Below, piece after piece: positions 1 through 13,260 of a DNA stretch of 64,000 nucleotides. Each line of letters begins with the position of its first letter. Position 1 is the stretch's first letter. The notes beneath the pieces are model-generated. The model had not been told where the DNA came from. It made no database searches and saw nothing but the letters and a program-made list of their open reading frames with translations. Made by a program: the position numbers and the translations under genes. The stretch is from Halocafeteria seosinensis (taxonomy: Eukaryota > Sar > Bigyra > Bicosoecida), in assembly GCA_001687465.1 (NCBI GenBank), contig LVLI01000006.1, positions 124,001 through 188,000 of the forward strand, given 5' to 3'.

Positions 1-1
1 T

Positions 2-2470
2 GCCCCGCCGCGTCATCGAGATGCGTTGAGGAGGAACAACTCCGCGAGCTTAAAGACGTCGGAAGGAGCCAGTTTGCTAGGAAGTTTGAGTTTAGTCAAT
101 GAAAAGAGCCTCTTAGAAGTCAATCGAACGAAGATTGCACGTTCTTCGAGTGAGATGGTCGTGTCTCTGTCGTCGTTGTACGATGGGGAAAATACGACAC
201 CATTACCTCGATTAGTTACAGAATGGCACATTGGCACCGAGTCCCCGACCCCTGTTGTTGGCAGCTATCTTGATACCGCTAACGACGACGATGCCGGGCG
301 TTTGGGAAGCTCTCTTTCCGGATGCTTTCCGTCGGATACTAGGGTGTCTGGTCCGACTGATGCTATCGCCGTGGTGGAACTATGGCTACGGAACGTTTCC
401 AACCACGTAGGGGTATTCCATTCGGCGAACGCAAGCACTTTGTCCATGTGCATCCCTGGAATTGTTGCCAATGCAAGTTCATCTGTAACAATGAGTGGGA
501 AGGTTCTAGCAAGACTCCCGCCCCTTTCTGAGAATCGAGTGATTGAACGTGGTACCGAAGCCTACAATGTCGATGGATCAATCAACAGTTTGGTGCAGGT
601 TTTCGCTTTTAGTAGCCGCATGTCGGAAATATCCTCCCATGGCACGTTGTTCAGTATTATCGGTATCGCGGTGGTCTACATGGCCGCTGCGATTATGATG
701 GAGGGGCTCCGCACGGTTGTATGGTGGTCTATGACTCTATGGATTGAGAAGATCAGCAGGTTGGTAGCGCTTGAAAATCACTTACTCATGACACCAGACA
801 AGGTGGTAGTAAGGATTCCAGACTCTTCCAACAGCTATAGTACAGGAGAAATCGAATTTTATTCCCACAGAATACCTGAGGCTCGGCCTCTTACTGCAAC
901 ACTGGAAGTTTCATGGAGCACAGTCCAGGCTTTTTCGGATAAGTATAAGCTTGACTGGAATAACGATATCACACAGGAGTACTGTTCGGAAGCAATGAAG
1001 TACGAATTGTTGCAAAATGCAGCGGAAGCTCTGTCCTGTGTCGTATACGGGTCGAATTCCCACCACAGGAACCGTTTTCGAATAGTGGAAGTTCCCCCAG
1101 GACAGAGTCGGCGACAAAGGGACTGGGACAATATCGGCGAGGAAGTCAATCCTGGCATGGTCGCGTTTGCGCAGGCTCACTTTGCGCGCTTTAGCATCGA
1201 CCAAGAAGATCAGGAAACCGAATCGACTGACGTGACTCTCGTAACTGTTTACGAAGACACCCATGGAACCCTTCCTCTTCAGCGGGATACTATAGCAGTA
1301 TCTCGTCTGCCTCCTGATGACGCCACAGCTAATGCGTGCTGCAAGATTCCCGGTATTCTCTACCGATTCCTCTTCGCATATCCCTTCATTATGATATTTG
1401 GTCTGTCTAGCTGTGTCGCCAGTTACCATTTAGTTGTGTATGTAAGCTGTTACTTGGGTTCTATTGTAAATGGTTTCTTTCTTGGTCATAGAGGCGTATT
1501 ACAGACAGCGGGTGAATTTGCCGTGGGGTTTGCATTGCTGATTGGATTGCTCAACGTTCTGCTTCTAATTTATTTGTCTTCACTTCACTGGATCTCAGCA
1601 AGTCTCCGCTCTGAGTCTCGGTTATTTTTGGGAGTCCTGAATAAACTTCCGAAGACGCTGTCGAAGGCAATACTGCGCTTTTTGTTTCGGTTGTGGAAAA
1701 AAGCGATTCGAGGGTCGTTTCACTTTGACCTCATTGGGGACATCCCGCGAAGGCGCTCAGTGATATCCTTCTTCCAACTTATTGCACTTGCTGCTTTGGA
1801 GCTAGTCGTCATGCCGTTGCTATTCGGATTTACCGCTTTCTTAATAACCGATCCTCTGTTATTCAGTCAGACTTTGAAGGAGGACGTTGTTTCGGAATCC
1901 CCCGTGGAGCTATTGGGATTATTGTTGCAATTATGGTCCCCGGCATTCTTTGGAAAAATTTTAGTCGTCGGATATGCAGTTCGATTATTTTTGGGTGAGA
2001 TTGCGAACACAGGAATACTGGGTGAAGTGCTCTGGAAAACTATGGAAAAGGCTTCAATCCGCTATCTGAGGGTGCAATGTGACACGTTGTGGAGTAGAGC
2101 CTATAAACCAGCCATACAGCTGCTTTTGTGTTTGATCGCTGGACTCATCAGCTGCGTTTTGTCAGTAAGGCTATACTATGAGCGATACTCTACTAGGGCT
2201 ACGACGGCTTGCATCCATGCATGGTTGGATAGTTGGAATGATCTGCAGGGTGTTGCCAACCTTCATCTGACTCAAGGAGCTACGTCTCCGTGCGAGCAAG
2301 AAGCCGAGCTGAGCTGGAGCATATGGTGGTATCGTTTGATTATGGTCACCCAAGTAGCGCTCATTTCACTGCCTTTGTATTTTGATCGACTGAAGCCTGT
2401 GATGAGAGTGATGCACGACGTCCTTTATCGAGAACGGTATCGGGTTACACGTCGGCTGCTAGATGCATGA
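2..2470 (+). CDS. Polytopic membrane protein, C-terminal part (possible Doa10/MARCH6-like ER ubiquitin ligase), 5' partial
   Basis: The reading frame is open from the left window edge to a TGA at 2468-2470, so at least 822 residues of a longer protein are present and the start lies outside. About eight hydrophobic stretches are visible: one near residues 205-235, then a cluster from about 430 to the end. The last segment is followed by a short basic tail ending RERYRVTRRLLDA. That tail resembles the conserved C-terminus of Doa10/MARCH6 ligases (an Arg/Asp-Tyr-hydrophobic-Gly/Thr-Arg-Arg-Leu pattern). The segment ELVVMPLLFGF followed by a Thr-Leu turn also recalls that family. The RING domain expected at the N-terminus would be outside the window, so this call is an inference. 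Otherwise it is an unassigned multipass protein. No intron is needed in the visible part. Confidence 0.45.
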   Translation, partial: APPRHRDALRRNNSASLKTSEGASLLGSLSLVNEKSLLEVNRTKIARSSSEMVVSLSSLYDGENTTPLPRLVTEWHIGTESPTPVVGSYLDTANDDDAGRLGSSLSGCFPSDTRVSGPTDAIAVVELWLRNVSNHVGVFHSANASTLSMCIPGIVANASSSVTMSGKVLARLPPLSENRVIERGTEAYNVDGSINSLVQVFAFSSRMSEISSHGTLFSIIGIAVVYMAAAIMMEGLRTVVWWSMTLWIEKISRLVALENHLLMTPDKVVVRIPDSSNSYSTGEIEFYSHRIPEARPLTATLEVSWSTVQAFSDKYKLDWNNDITQEYCSEAMKYELLQNAAEALSCVVYGSNSHHRNRFRIVEVPPGQSRRQRDWDNIGEEVNPGMVAFAQAHFARFSIDQEDQETESTDVTLVTVYEDTHGTLPLQRDTIAVSRLPPDDATANACCKIPGILYRFLFAYPFIMIFGLSSCVASYHLVVYVSCYLGSIVNGFFLGHRGVLQTAGEFAVGFALLIGLLNVLLLIYLSSLHWISASLRSESRLFLGVLNKLPKTLSKAILRFLFRLWKKAIRGSFHFDLIGDIPRRRSVISFFQLIALAALELVVMPLLFGFTAFLITDPLLFSQTLKEDVVSESPVELLGLLLQLWSPAFFGKILVVGYAVRLFLGEIANTGILGEVLWKTMEKASIRYLRVQCDTLWSRAYKPAIQLLLCLIAGLISCVLSVRLYYERYSTRATTACIHAWLDSWNDLQGVANLHLTQGATSPCEQEAELSWSIWWYRLIMVTQVALISLPLYFDRLKPVMRVMHDVLYRERYRVTRRLLDA

Positions 2471-2724
2471 ACACGATGCCGAAATAGCCCCCCTTTTCCT
2501 CAAACGAGTGTGGTGGCAGAAAGAATCTACCTAGCTAGTTATTTCCTACGGCATATTGCAATACGGTGTCCCTTATTATCTAAGCATGTTATTTGAGTTT
2601 CAGGACACCTTACTATCGCCGGTACAGATAAGCGAGTGGATCAACACATCTGTCGGTTTCAAACGGTCTAGTTGTATACGAACTTTTTAATTGGGTTTAA
2701 TGCTAGATGATTTTAGATTATTTG

Positions 2725-3728
2725 CTATCGCTTGCCTTCGCACTCGGCAAAAAATTCCTCCAGATACTGCTCCATGAACTTGTGCCGCACATCGGCGATT
2801 GACTTCCCGGCGGACGTCTTCATACCATCCTTTAGAGTAAGCAGTTTCTGTGTGATTTGATCAAAGCAAGGTTCCATAAAAAGATAAGCATTAGAATATT
2901 GACAGTCATAGTTCCACCAACATACCTCATAGAAATGATTGATGGTAGTTCCATTATCCCGGACATAGCTTTCTTTGGTTAACTGCGTCCTAGGGGGTAT
3001 ATTTGGGTCATGTAGCTTGCGCATTTTGGCCCCTCCGTACGTAAAGCATCGTGCAATACCAATCGCCCCAATAGCATCTAGCCGGTCAGCATCTCTAGTG
3101 ATATTTAGTAGCATGTTTTCAGCATCAGAGTTCTCAGTACCACCCTGTGGACCGCCAGAGCTTCCTTGCTGCACAGAGGCACAGGTGACGTGATGCCCCC
3201 GAAATAAGCAAAAACCTTCACGCAACCTACCAAGCTTTCTTTGAAACCCATTTGCTTGATTGCTTTCAGGATCGACGCAGTCTTGTTGGAATCGTACTTC
3301 TGCGGAAAACATCCAACACGAATTCAAATGGGGTTCCTCCGAAGGTTATCGTGTTTTAACCTCACAATTTCGTTCAGAAAGGTTTCCGCCTTGGACTCAT
3401 CGTCTCCGGGTTTCTTGTACTTATGGTCATCCACATCATGCAGTAATGCGCACACTTGCACCATTTCTTGATCCAGACTTCCAGGTTCACTCGCCTCCAA
3501 CGGTACTCTCTCTTCGCTCGCGATTCGGAGCGCCAGGTTCCGAACGCGGTCCACGTGCTCGTAATCATGGCTGGCATCGTTGTGAGCGAGCTCCTGGCGA
3601 GCGAACGCCTCCGTCTGACGTAAAATAGAGGGGGAACAGAATCAAATCGAAGCACCTTCACATTTGAATTCTGCAGGTGGCCATACCTGGGCAATGATAT
3701 CATCGCTGTTTTCTCCGATATACGACAT
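2725..3728 (-). CDS. HD-domain phosphohydrolase
   Basis: Five exons give roughly 245 residues. The start is the ATG at 3728-3726, and the first exon encodes MSYIGENSDDIIAQ. The introns I can place begin at 3686 and 3365, near 3230, and near 2925. All have GT-AG ends and join in phase. The protein carries the HD-superfamily metal ligands: H-x-A-S-H-D near residue 25, ALLHDVDDHKY near residue 70, and DADRLDAIGAIGIARCF in exon 4. The C-terminal segment, with RHKFMEQYLEEF, is typical of the small YedJ/YpgQ-like HD family. These are metal-dependent phosphohydrolases, probably acting on nucleotides; the substrate is unknown. No targeting signal is evident. It ends at TAG 2727-2725, on the opposite strand to the preceding membrane-protein gene (stop-to-stop gap about 250 bp). 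Confidence 0.85.
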
Positions 3729-4037
3729 TTTTAACGATGGCACAGTTAGGGTGTATTTCATTCGCTAAGCTTGAGGAAGTGTACTATCAATGCAAATTAC
3801 TCGAAACTTTAATGCCAGAGCCAGTCGTATAGCTAAACTTAACTTCACAAACAACAACGCGAACTTCGCGAAGTGAACAATCCTTCAGGTTGTAAGCACA
3901 ACTTGCAACTATCCGAGTACATTGACAGCCTGTAACAAGGTACCTGTCTCGTGTTTATGACAGCGCAAACATCAAGACTCTACAATGCACAGGATCATCT
4001 TAACCAGCTTTATGTCTGCCGTGAGGAGTTGCAATTC
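3729..4037. other. Intergenic gap, HD gene to URB1
   Basis: This 309-bp stretch lies upstream of the HD gene start and downstream of the URB1 stop, both genes being on the minus strand. It should hold the HD promoter and the URB1 3' end. I see no further gene, repeat or RNA in it. Confidence 0.6.
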
Positions 4038-7000
4038 CTAGCTTGTACTGGTTCCTGTCTGACGGCGACGCTTCTGAGCACTGCTCCCCCGAGAAGCAGC
4101 TTTAGACTTTGACCGTTTTTTAGAAGACTTAGAGGCTCGCTTCGTGCCAGCAACAGGGGTGACCACTGTATCAGTTTCGGATACGTCCCTTTCATTCGCG
4201 CAGCGTGTATCAGTGTTACCGGTGGTAGGAGCAAAGCACAGCCTCCAGAGTTCACGCTTTGCTTTGGAATATGAGGGACAGTCGCCAAGGCTAGACGCCT
4301 GTTCTCCAAGACAGAGAGACGCTAGCTCTATGAGAGTCCGCTCCCACCAATCTTTGGTAGCAATGTTCCACCCGCACTCTGCGGCTTCCTGAGCTGACCT
4401 CTCATTCAGTAATATGGCACAGTAATTGCATATTTCAGCGGAGTTAGCTGCAAGTTTGCTACTCTCTCTACATCGGATCAACACGTGCTGACACAGTCTT
4501 CCCGTGTACAAAAGAACATCAAGTTTCTTGTGCATACCGACCATTGCAATACTACTCTCTACAAATTGGATGCAAAATTCCATCGCTTGAACCAACATCC
4601 GGGCCAACGACTCCACTGAAAGTATGTCCACACGTCCATAGCGAACGTACATCACCCTCGCCCACTCGGTTCGAAGTGTGATCATCCTGCAAAAGGAATA
4701 CTGCACTTGCAGTAGAGCGGGACTCCCTATAAAGTGCTGCTGGTTCTTCAACTGCTTGATTGATTCAAACAACGCATCAATCGATTCCTCTGAAATCTCG
4801 TTTTGTGGAACATTTACCACTTCGTCATCTTCAGTTCGCGAATCTTCGCCAGCGACTGTGTCGATTCGCAAAAATAACGACATTATGTTTGTGGTAGTGG
4901 ATTCACAAGCAATTGCTAAAGTCCATCCATGTGTATGAGCAGAAATATCTAAGACCAAATTAATGAGCCACAATACAACGATTCCATTATCTTTTTGGCC
5001 AGCCTGTACCTTTTCTTGGTCTTTCAAATCCGAAACCAAACGTGTTACTCTCTCTAGGACGAGACAGAAGTCACATCCTAGTCCCGCACATCTTCTAGCC
5101 ATAGCAGGCCAACCTTGTAGTAGCAGATTACCAGGAGGAGGCACTGGGCTTCGCCGAGGCTCTGATAGGCCAGCGTAGGTAGACTCTCGTTGCTGCACAG
5201 AGTAAATAGAAGACTCATACACGGCCTTTAGCGAGTCCAACAATACTCCTACGTCCTCCAAAGTCAAATCGCTATCCATCTCTTTATTCGAAAACGCCGT
5301 AAGCGAATTGTTAACGAAGGCTAGGTATCCCAGACGACGCCATAGTGGCACACTGCAGACTCCGTACCTGAAAGCTGATGCACCGCTTTCATCAGTGTCA
5401 TCCATCTCCGTTTGCTCCTCAGATGTCGCAGTATCATCGTTTGATCTGCTGCCTGAGCAATTACCTTCTTGGTGCGGGTGCTGTGAAACGACATTACCGG
5501 CGTTGTCTCCAACAGAAGAGCCCGTTTCTACAGAAGAACCCGTTTCTTCATGTGTCGCACCCGATACATAGGATACACGCACATTACAAGCACGCCTTAT
5601 GATAAATAAAATCATTTTTCTTGCGTGGTGGTCCAGGAAAGGGAAATTGAGATAGCCAAGCAACATGGACAAGCCGTAACGCTTTTCCAGAGCATTGAAA
5701 TCGGCTGTTGAGTGCAGTCCTCTGCTTAACACTGTCAGCATGAAGGAACGCTCGGGACGAGGATTAAAACTCGAGGAATGGAGGCAAGACAGGAACAGTG
5801 GTATGTCTCGCAAGTCCAGTTCGCCCTCTCGTCGACTCAGCAGAAACTTATTGACTGAGGGATACATCGCATGATTGGACTTAAGCTGAACGTGGACAGC
5901 TTCCGCTAGGAAACAGCAAATAATTGCTGGCAGACGCTGGAATGCTTTTCCCACGGAATTTCGCAAAACATCCAAAACGAGCAGGACTTGAGGACGTTCA
6001 CGAAACCCTTGGATTTTGTCCGTCTCTATGCTAGTTGCATACGCTCCCACAATTCCGTAAGCTAGCTGTCGAATTGACAAACGGGAGGAGCTCAAACACA
6101 TGAGGACATACCCAAGAGACCCACTGGAGGCAAATTTGCGAGGCATCGGGGAGCTGGCTGATAGGAAATGAGCAATAGCAGGCAAAAGGAAACTGGGATC
6201 ATAGACTCGTCGACGTACCGCAATCCAAGACATTGAAGATCGTTGGAGAGCGGTCCTATGTTTTGCGGAATAGCACATTGCAAAAGCCTGCGAAGCAGAC
6301 ACATTCGGCAATGCCATCACCCCTATGTTGTCACTATGATTTACGTGGGACGGGCATTGGAACACAAGCGTATCCTTCAATGAAATTGCACCGTTCAAGT
6401 CTGCGACAACGCACGCATTGTTTTTTTCTTCATGAGAATACAGGCTGAGAGAATCCAAAAACACATTGCCCGTGCAGTCCGCGCGACTGCCTCCCAGTTC
6501 AAACAGTTGATCAGGTTCGAGATCAGAAAATCGCTGCAAGTTGCCATGTGAAGTCTCATAAACGTCTCTGTAAGAAGGGAAATGGCTTATAGATTCGTGA
6601 ATGCGGCTTGGCTGCAATCCGCATTCTGCTACTGGCATTTGGACTACCGCATTACCCTCGGGACACGCATTCCATGCATCTTGTCCAACGGAGGACTCCT
6701 CTTGGGTGTTACTAAGAAGCCATTCGTAGTTCTTGTTCAGCGTTTGTCCTTTACTGCGCAGCGACTTTTGGTAAAATTGTTTCACACACTCTTGCCTTAC
6801 CCGTTGCTTTTGACTCCCCACGGTGTCCGGAGCATTACAAACACTTTCAGGAATTCCTCCGATGCTGCGCAACTTGCTGGATAAGAGAGTATCCCATGTA
6901 CCGGTCTGGTGCTCTTTCGTGTACTTGGAAGCTAATTTTGCAATATCCGACCACGAAACATGACTTATAGCCGCAGCAGACCAGCTATACTGAAAATGCC

Positions 7001-10000
7001 CCGGATGAGCCCCCTGTTCTTCAAAGAGACTGATTACGTCGCGGATTCTTATATCAAATTCGCTCAGGGATGCTTGGTACCGCAAAAGAAATACAGGCAA
7101 CAAGCACGGAACAGCCAGGGACACATCTTTCCGGATAACGAAGTCCATGAATTCAAGGACGGACTGAGCTGGCACTTTGGCGATGGGAAGTGCTGCCCAA
7201 GAGCGAGAGGCATGCATCGCTTTTGTTCCCTTCGCCAAAGCGCATTCCGACAATAACACGTAGCGCTTTGTTGCCGAAGTGCTCCCGGAAATTGTGGGCG
7301 GGGAGTAAGACGACGTGGTGGGATATCCATTTAAAAGAATTGACGGCAGTAGCGGTTGTTGTAGCACGAACGAGAGAGCGACAGGCGCGCTCAGTGAAGT
7401 AACCTGTTGCTCCATCAGAAGCCTTGATAGTTCTAACAGCAACGTTACGGTGCCTCTGGGAAGACCGTGAATCTTCGGCTGGGAGAAATCATATATCTCA
7501 GGACACAGGCAAGAAACAGCGATTGCTACTAAGGCAAACCCGTCGCATGCGTTGGCCAAACGCACAGATTCCTTGACGCAGTGGGAAAACATCGAAGAAT
7601 GAGCAAGCTGCCAGAGACAATGTAATGTTGAAATCAAACCGGCTCCATCTGCTAAGGAGTGTTCTACCTGAATCTCCCGAGGAGCATTTACACTCATCCC
7701 CAAGAACTTGCCCAAAGAAATTATACTCCGTTGTACAGTAAACATCAGAAAAGGGAGAGCCGTATCTACATCCGCCGCATTGAGCTGACGGCAACACTGA
7801 ATCCCTGCAAAATACAAAGCAGAGTTACCATAAGTGTTTTCTATGGATGCAGATGTTACTAAACTGCTGATTCTTGTCATCCAACGCTTTGCGTCCTCCA
7901 ACGTTGCAGGTAATCGAAATACCGTGCAGATGGAGACTTGCAGTTTCTGGACGAATGCTTGTTTCAAACGCCCACCACTATGAAGAGTAGCAGTAGGCAT
8001 CAATGACAGGGCGTAGGAGATATTTACAGCCAACTCTTGAGTATCCGTATCGATGCCAGATGATAAAGATGTGTCAAGCATGAAACGCACAAGCGTTTTG
8101 ACAACGTCGACAGTACCTTCCGTCTCGGCTTGCAAAAACTTTTGCAACTTCTGCACGCTCACAGTATCCTTGTACTTGACTCTCGCGGTGAACACAGATG
8201 CTTCTACTAGAGGACAACGTTCGCAGAGGTACAACATAATAAACCCATCCGTTAATGCGGCGGAGATCGACGTCTCACAGTTTAGTATGTCCTCGCAGCA
8301 CTGTCGAAACAAAGAACCCGTTTCACCAAGAAGTCGTCGACTACAGAATAGTTTGCAGAAGTCATCACTCGGCTGTGTCCACAGGAGCGCTAAATTTTGA
8401 CGTATCGTTTGCACGTCGTAGTCCTGGAAACTTCGAGACAAACTAGCGCAGGTGATAACCGTGCGAAGATGCTCAAAAGTAAGACAGGAAACCAAATTAG
8501 ATTTACCCCTCTTGAGTAGTGAGCTTTCTGTTGGCAGAAGCAAAGTCTTGCATAATGTCGCGGCCAAGGCGGTAGGGTATTTATGGTCCAGGAGGCACTG
8601 ACACAGGCGCTCTACGAGAGGTACAGGAGATAATTTTAGAAGCATTCCCACTGACCTCCCAAGGGATTCTGAGAAGATTTCCTGTTGCTGTCTCGTTCCC
8701 ATCAATAGCAATTCTCTAAGTTGGCTCACTGCTAATGCGAGCAAGTCTTCGATGACTCTTGGCTGTTCATTCCACCAGACTACCCACATATGTGACACGT
8801 TTCCTTCATTGCCCGTTTGATTCGTCCGCACACAGGCGCTCCGCTCAACAACCTGCAAGACAAGCAAAATCTCCTCAATCGTCAGGTCATGGAGTACTGC
8901 TGATGACCCTTGCATTGTTGCCAAGCACTTAAGAACCCGAGGAAGAGCCTGGTTAGAGTCAACACTTAATCCTTCTCGTGGTTCACGAAGCTTCATGTAA
9001 TCGGCATGTAGCATAGCATCCGAGAAATATAGGCCCCTTCCGTCGAGGAGGTGGGTAATCTTGCAGACTAGCCCGAAGCAATGCCGACGTACTTCTCGCG
9101 TACAGGTTGGCTTCTCACTGATACTCTGTGTTGCAGTAGCGACACCTAATATAGACCTGGCAGCGCTTCTAGTCCTGTCGGCTAAGTATACCACTACACT
9201 CTTGCGGACTGTGTGCTTGCTACAATTCTGACGCAGCACCGCTCCCAAAATTTGACCTAAACATGAGATGGCCTCCTCTTCCGAAATGTGAGAGAACGCC
9301 GCATAGTAATGGCGGGCGAGAGTACTGGCCGCAATCTGAGCCATGATCCTCTCGTTTCGCTGTTCCTCCCTAGAAAAGTCCCTTAAAGCGTTTGCCATGG
9401 CAAATGAAGCGGGCAACAGATCAAGAACAGCGGCTAGAAACGTGATATCATCATTGCAGCCAATTGCTACAGAGTCTGTCAGTATATTCGAAGAGTCCTT
9501 CCCAGTTGCTACTGCACCTTCCAAATAGTAGCAACGCCAAAGTAGCCAATCCATCTTTTCAGCTCTCTTGGTAACCTTGGCCATCGCCTCTGGTGTCTTC
9601 CCTGACTTCGTTACGTTGGTGCTGTTGAACATACAAATATTAGGCTTCTCTGCCAGTTTATCCGGACCCATATGAAGCTGTAATGTGGCTGACAAGCAAC
9701 CGTGAACATTGAGTTCATCAGCAGTGACCTTCGCCACCTGCATAGCTTCTCTCATCAGTCCAGTCACGGTATCCTTCAGTTGATCTGGACAAGACGTCAA
9801 AATCCTATGTAAAATAAAGCTCACGTAACTCACGACGGAGGGCACTCGTGCAGAAGCAAAGATGTCTCCAGAAACATTCGATGTGGACCCTTCTCTCAGC
9901 TTTTTGTTGCTCAGAGAATAGGCAACTAAGCTAAAAGCGATCACTGTCATTAATGGTATACGCTTTAGATCCGAGTGAAATATACGGCGTGGCATACAGC

Positions 10001-13000
10001 TTCTAATTATTCCCAAAAAGTTGGTCGTTTCTTCAAACAATCCTCTGACCAAGAACAGCAAGAAATCAGTCATAGGCTTAACTTCCACCGAAAAGTTGGA
10101 ATCACCAAACGGGCCAGAACTCATTAGTGTAGTATGCGGAGGTATAAGACATTCCAGCCACATATCCAGTTCACTTAGCCCTGGTAAGTCCGCGAATTCG
10201 GGTGGCAAGTTTGTCAAACTAAGGTTTACTTCAGTAAACACGCGGCTACAACGGAGGGCGAGTTTTGCAACTTGAAATGCGGCTTTCCGAACGTCATCGT
10301 TCCTCGTGCCAATCATCGTGTCTAGCGACTGGGAGAGTACTGAGGGGATCTTATCAGCTTGCAATCCTTTCGACCTCTCTTTGCGAGACAGTAGCGACTG
10401 TGTGTTAACCGGAAGGACAAAAAATGATAAAATAGTAGATGGAGCGACCTTCGTCGCTTCTTCATGTTGTAGTGCAAGCGCCATCTGAGAAACTGAGTGT
10501 GCCATGTGGTCAGTCAAATACGGCACTTCCGTCAGACATGCTTCTTGTAACAGCTGCAGTGTCTGATATTGAACCGGATGCGGCATGCTCGGAAGAAGGA
10601 GACCCTTCGAGGTATTAAGGAGTAGCAGTCCAAGCATATCAAATTTGTGTTCAGAGAATATACCGGGACATACTAATGCATAAAGACGCACCATGGTGAT
10701 CCAACGCGCGTATATAACCATCCACTCTGCCTCTGAGGGGTTTGTGCTTTCTTCATCCGCATCAATGGACTTGAGTATTGTGGCTCGCAGATGCACCACC
10801 GTGGAAAATTCGGGGAGGAAGGAGCGTATGTTTCGGCTAATACAAGATCGAAAACCCTGCACTAGCATCCCATTAACTCTTTCGGCAAGCATGCGCGCCG
10901 TGTCAACAAAGGTCGTTGGATCTTCAGCAAATAGGTTCTGAAGGAGTATGGCACTAAGCCGTTCACTGCTGTTGTTTACCCTCTTCTCAACTGAGTCCCG
11001 GACGGACTTCAATTTCGACAAAATCCCTATCAACATTTCGATAGTAGTGAACTTCACTTTAGAATCCTGGTGAAGTATTCCTTTCGTCACAACCGTCCTG
11101 TTCACCGTAGACGGAATAACCTTGCTGCAAACATGGCAACCAATAGTTCCGATTTCTTCAGCAAAATCGTTCGCCACATGTTGCCCAACGGCGTGTCCAA
11201 ACGCCTGTTGCGAAAGTGTGCTATCTCCTTTGTAGTTCCGGTATTCATCACTAACCCTTTTCACAATTTTTGTAGCTACCTCGTTGCAATTGAAAAAGGA
11301 AGACTTCGCAAATGTTTCCTGAACATCTTCTCCAGGGAGCATTAGAACATCCCGAAAAAAATCCACCGCCTTGTACCACAAGTCACTGGGCCGCGGCTCT
11401 AACGAGTACGAAAATGATTGAAGGAACACCTGTGACAAAATTGGATGACGTCCCAACAACTCAAATATCAATTTGCGCTGTAAAGGATCTGCCAAGGGGC
11501 TTAACGTTTTCATAAACTTCTGTGCTTCCTTGACACTGGGAGGAAATGAGTACTCCTTAACCCGGCCATCATCCGCTTCAGCTGTACTCGAGTCATTCCA
11601 TAGCCGTATTTCCCCAGAGCCCGGGTGCGCAAAGAGCCCGCCATTTCTAATGCTTTTATCCTTTTCGTCTTTTAATTGACGAGCCTTTGAGGTAGCCGTT
11701 TCACCCACTACGACACGGTTCATAAACGAATGTGTTAATTGACGAACTATGGGTTGATTACTGATGTCCTTAGCTAGGAGGATCGGTATATTCCAGCTGA
11801 CACATTCATAAATTTCCTTTTCATAATCTGCTGTATTCACTTTCGCGTTCCCGCTGGGGAGACAAGGAGTTAGCGGTGCTCGTCGATCATAGCACTGGAC
11901 CACACACTTCAACGTGGAACTGCCAAACGCGTCCAAGAGAGTCTTACGTGAAACCTTGGTGAAATAGTAGAAAAGAGAATTTAGAGACGTGCCGAGCACT
12001 TCTCTTATCACTGTCGGATGGTCCTTGTAGAGTGAACAAAACACCTTTGGTAGGAAAGAGGGGCACCCTAAGACCTCATGAATTATGTCCCCCGTCCCAC
12101 ACTCAAGCATCCTCATGGCAAATCTGACGAACCAGCTTCGTACGTCATCACCGGGAGGTCCTCCCCCTGTTCCCGTAAGGGACTTTGCTTCGTTGGTCTT
12201 CCCCGATTTAGACTTCGACGCGGTGTGCACAGAATGCAAAGTATTCTTTGCTTCTTTGTTACTCAAGTTCTTGCCATGAACCGGTGTTTTCATTTTTGAT
12301 ATAGATTCCCATCCTTTGAAGTCAAGCTTAATCCTCTGCTGTACATCCCTAGTTTCAGAAGGCCCAAGATGGACAATGTTCGCCAATAATCTTGTCACCG
12401 AACGAATGAGACGCGGACTACTGCTTCCCAAAGCACTATAAATGTGCTTCGCAAAATCCTTCAGAATTTTCCTGGCTAATTTGACTGCAACATTTCGAGG
12501 TCCAAATTGAATAAGCGTACCCAAGACCTCGGGTAACCCAGCAGCAAGTCTTGACGTATTTCCCTGTAAACGTCGGCAACATCAACGTGACTTCACAAAA
12601 TCCCACACCGCCATATACGCATTCACGATGATGTAGGAAAAGTTAGACGCACCTTTTCTAAGTTTCCCCAGATCTGCAGGATGTCTGCACATTCCGGTGA
12701 TTCCTCTATGTACTGCTTTAACAAGCCAATTGGCTGGTGTTGGATTCTCGGCAGACTGCTCAGCCAATCGTGGCGGACGTATTGCTTCCACACCTCCTCA
12801 TTGGAGGCAGCGTGCTTCGCGTACTGCTTGACGATAGTATCGTTAGCGACGAACAAACCTATAGCCACATCGTGTGAGTTTTCAGCGTTCATGTACTTGA
12901 TAAATGCATCGAAAGAGAGTTCCTCCTCAACTTGAGGTCGTTCCACTTGCTCTTCGTCTTCAGGTGGCCCCTCCTCCTGAACAATGGTGTCATCGTTGTT

Positions 13001-13009
13001 CTCCTCCAT
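4038..13009 (-). CDS. URB1: URB1/Npa1 nucleolar pre-ribosomal-associated protein
   Basis: Two exons (13009-12653 and 12563-4038, joined in phase 0 over an 89-nt intron) encode about 2,960 residues. URB1/Npa1 is a very large alpha-helical scaffold needed for early 60S pre-ribosome assembly in the nucleolus. The N-terminal third follows the Npa1 pattern. A helical region includes RLIRSVTRLLANIVHLG, a D-V-R-S-W-F-V-R-F-A block follows, and near residue 440 the characteristic LFAHPGSGEIRLW block appears. The first exon is rich in Glu/Asp and starts MEENNDDTIVQEE. The C-terminus is a Lys/Arg/Ser-rich tail fitting nucleolar localisation. The length is somewhat above that of animal and yeast homologues. 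The gene is divergent with the TPR gene at 13261, with about 250 bp between the two start codons. The exon 1 start is the first in-frame ATG after the gap. Confidence 0.85.
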
Positions 13010-13260
13010 TTCTTATTCTTCTTTCCAACCCTATGAAAACATGAAATCGCAGGTGATACAACACCTGAAACAACACAGTACCAATGGTGTCACTGGATTG
13101 TTGAAGTTGCAAACTATGGGAAAAGATTGACGTGTCGAGAGCGTGATCCACCCTGAATCATTCTGAATGGCATACCACGGACTTGTCAAGTGACATTTTG
13201 AGCTCCACCGTTGAATAGAGATATGCCTTGATTTCGGAGTAAGTGGAGGCGGATTGATGG
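13010..13260. promoter_or_regulatory. Short divergent intergenic region between URB1 and the TPR gene
   Basis: Only about 250 bp separate the start codons of two outward-facing genes, so the promoters and 5' UTRs of both must lie here. No TATA box or other specific element could be named with confidence. The assignment rests on geometry alone. Confidence 0.4.

Noticed and set aside
911-1429. Minus-strand 172-codon frame
   Set aside because: It is antisense to a coding region with clear membrane segments and has no recognisable domain.
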